DNA of 6,261 nucleotides from Syntrophobacterales bacterium (GTDB lineage Bacteria > Desulfobacterota > Syntrophorhabdia > Syntrophorhabdales > WCHB1-27), in the NCBI GenBank assembly GCA_017881765.1, contig JADGQN010000286.1:1-6261 (forward strand), given 5' to 3'. The position numbers and the translations under genes were made by a program. Shown in pieces: positions 5,990 to 6,261 of the stretch. The notes below the pieces were generated by a model that was given only the letters and a program-made list of their open reading frames with translations, did not search any database and was not told where the DNA came from. Position 1 is the stretch's first letter. Each line of letters begins with the position of its first letter.

Positions 5990-6261
5990 TAGGACTCTCT
6001 TATTCATTCTAGCAGACTACGTGCACAGTCGCAAAGTCCTGCACAAGTCAAGTCCTTCTGCGGTGCAGGTAAGAGTTTATGCAGGGACCTGCGACCATAA
6101 GAAGTACACCCATTACATTTCGTTGTCCAGTTATTTCTCAGGTGAAGCAAATGCCATTATGTCGATTGTTTACAAAACTGCCCGAGGACTTTATCGGTGT
6201 CGTGCTCGGAAATTGAATCTGACAAATGCTCTAGTTTCACTGTTAGCACTTATAATGTGGT
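5970..6261 (+). other. Unidentified open frame of at least 97 codons running off the right edge
   Basis: After a TGA at 5967-5969 the plus strand stays open in one frame to the end of the window. Possible starts are GTG at 6021, GTG at 6063 and ATG at 6159, none with a well-placed Shine-Dalgarno sequence. The translation includes VQVRVYAGTCDHKKYTHYI and later a basic RCRARK stretch before a hydrophobic end. I do not recognise any family. In DNA of this composition a chance open frame of this length is not rare. If real, the gene would diverge from the operon and share its upstream region. Otherwise the right flank (5838-6261) shows only the candidate promoter and the half-site cluster. Confidence 0.15.
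6038..6092. repeat. Cluster of CCTGC/GCAGG inverted half-sites upstream of the operon
   Basis: CCTGCAC (6038-6044) is an exact inverted copy of GTGCAGG (6063-6069), with 18 nt between them. A second, tighter pair, GCAGG (6081-6085) and CCTGC (6088-6092), follows. A direct repeat AAGTCCT occurs at 6034-6040 and 6050-6056. Four copies of a 5-bp half-site within 55 bp, located 50-130 nt upstream of the candidate -35, could be an operator for a dimeric regulator or an RNA hairpin. No regulator gene is in the window to pair it with. Confidence 0.3.

Noticed and set aside
6219..6256. Plus-strand promoter with TATAAT (6251-6256) and CTGACA (6219-6224)
   Set aside because: The 26-nt spacer is too long for a sigma-70 promoter and no better -35 is present. 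A lone TATAAT in AT-rich DNA is not enough.

Overview
The window carries one compact gene cluster, read entirely on the minus strand from about 5.8 kb down to 0.48 kb. It encodes a complete branched-chain-amino-acid-type (HAAT/Liv family) ABC importer preceded by a metal-dependent hydrolase of the cyclase / kynurenine formamidase / isatin hydrolase superfamily. In transcription order: cyclase-family hydrolase (5824-5057), periplasmic substrate-binding protein (4994-3792), permease LivH (3713-2841), permease LivM (2837-1914), ATPase LivG (1911-1162) and ATPase LivF (1184-480). Gaps are 62, 78, 3 and 2 nt, and livG and livF overlap by 23 nt, so a single transcript is very likely. All six genes look intact.

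The periplasmic binding protein with a Sec signal peptide, the clear Shine-Dalgarno sequences and the moderate GC content point to a Gram-negative bacterium. The gene style would fit a Desulfobacterota/deltaproteobacterial anaerobe or a proteobacterium, but the window holds no taxonomic marker and this is a guess. Likely working model: the binding protein captures a small amino-acid-like or amide-like solute, LivHM moves it inward using ATP hydrolysed by LivGF, and the cytoplasmic hydrolase opens or cleaves an amide, lactam or formamide bond in it. The actual substrate cannot be read from the sequence.

Both flanks look different: AT-richer by eye and without an intact gene. The left flank (1-479) holds what I read as a decayed fragment of the thiamine-pyrophosphate domain of an indolepyruvate:ferredoxin-oxidoreductase-like alpha subunit, on the operon strand and starting about 30 nt after the livF stop. 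It also holds a weaker DUF169-like remnant on the plus strand at the very edge. The right flank (5838-6261) has the presumed promoter region, a cluster of CCTGC/GCAGG half-sites, and an unidentified plus-strand open frame of at least 97 codons that runs off the window.

I see no tRNA, rRNA, CRISPR array, insertion sequence or prophage gene. I do not see a clearly new system. The points most worth following are the decayed oxidoreductase remnant behind livF, the hydrolase-importer coupling, the lopsided ATPase sites of LivF/LivG, and a perfect 14-bp hairpin in front of a livH that lacks a Shine-Dalgarno sequence.
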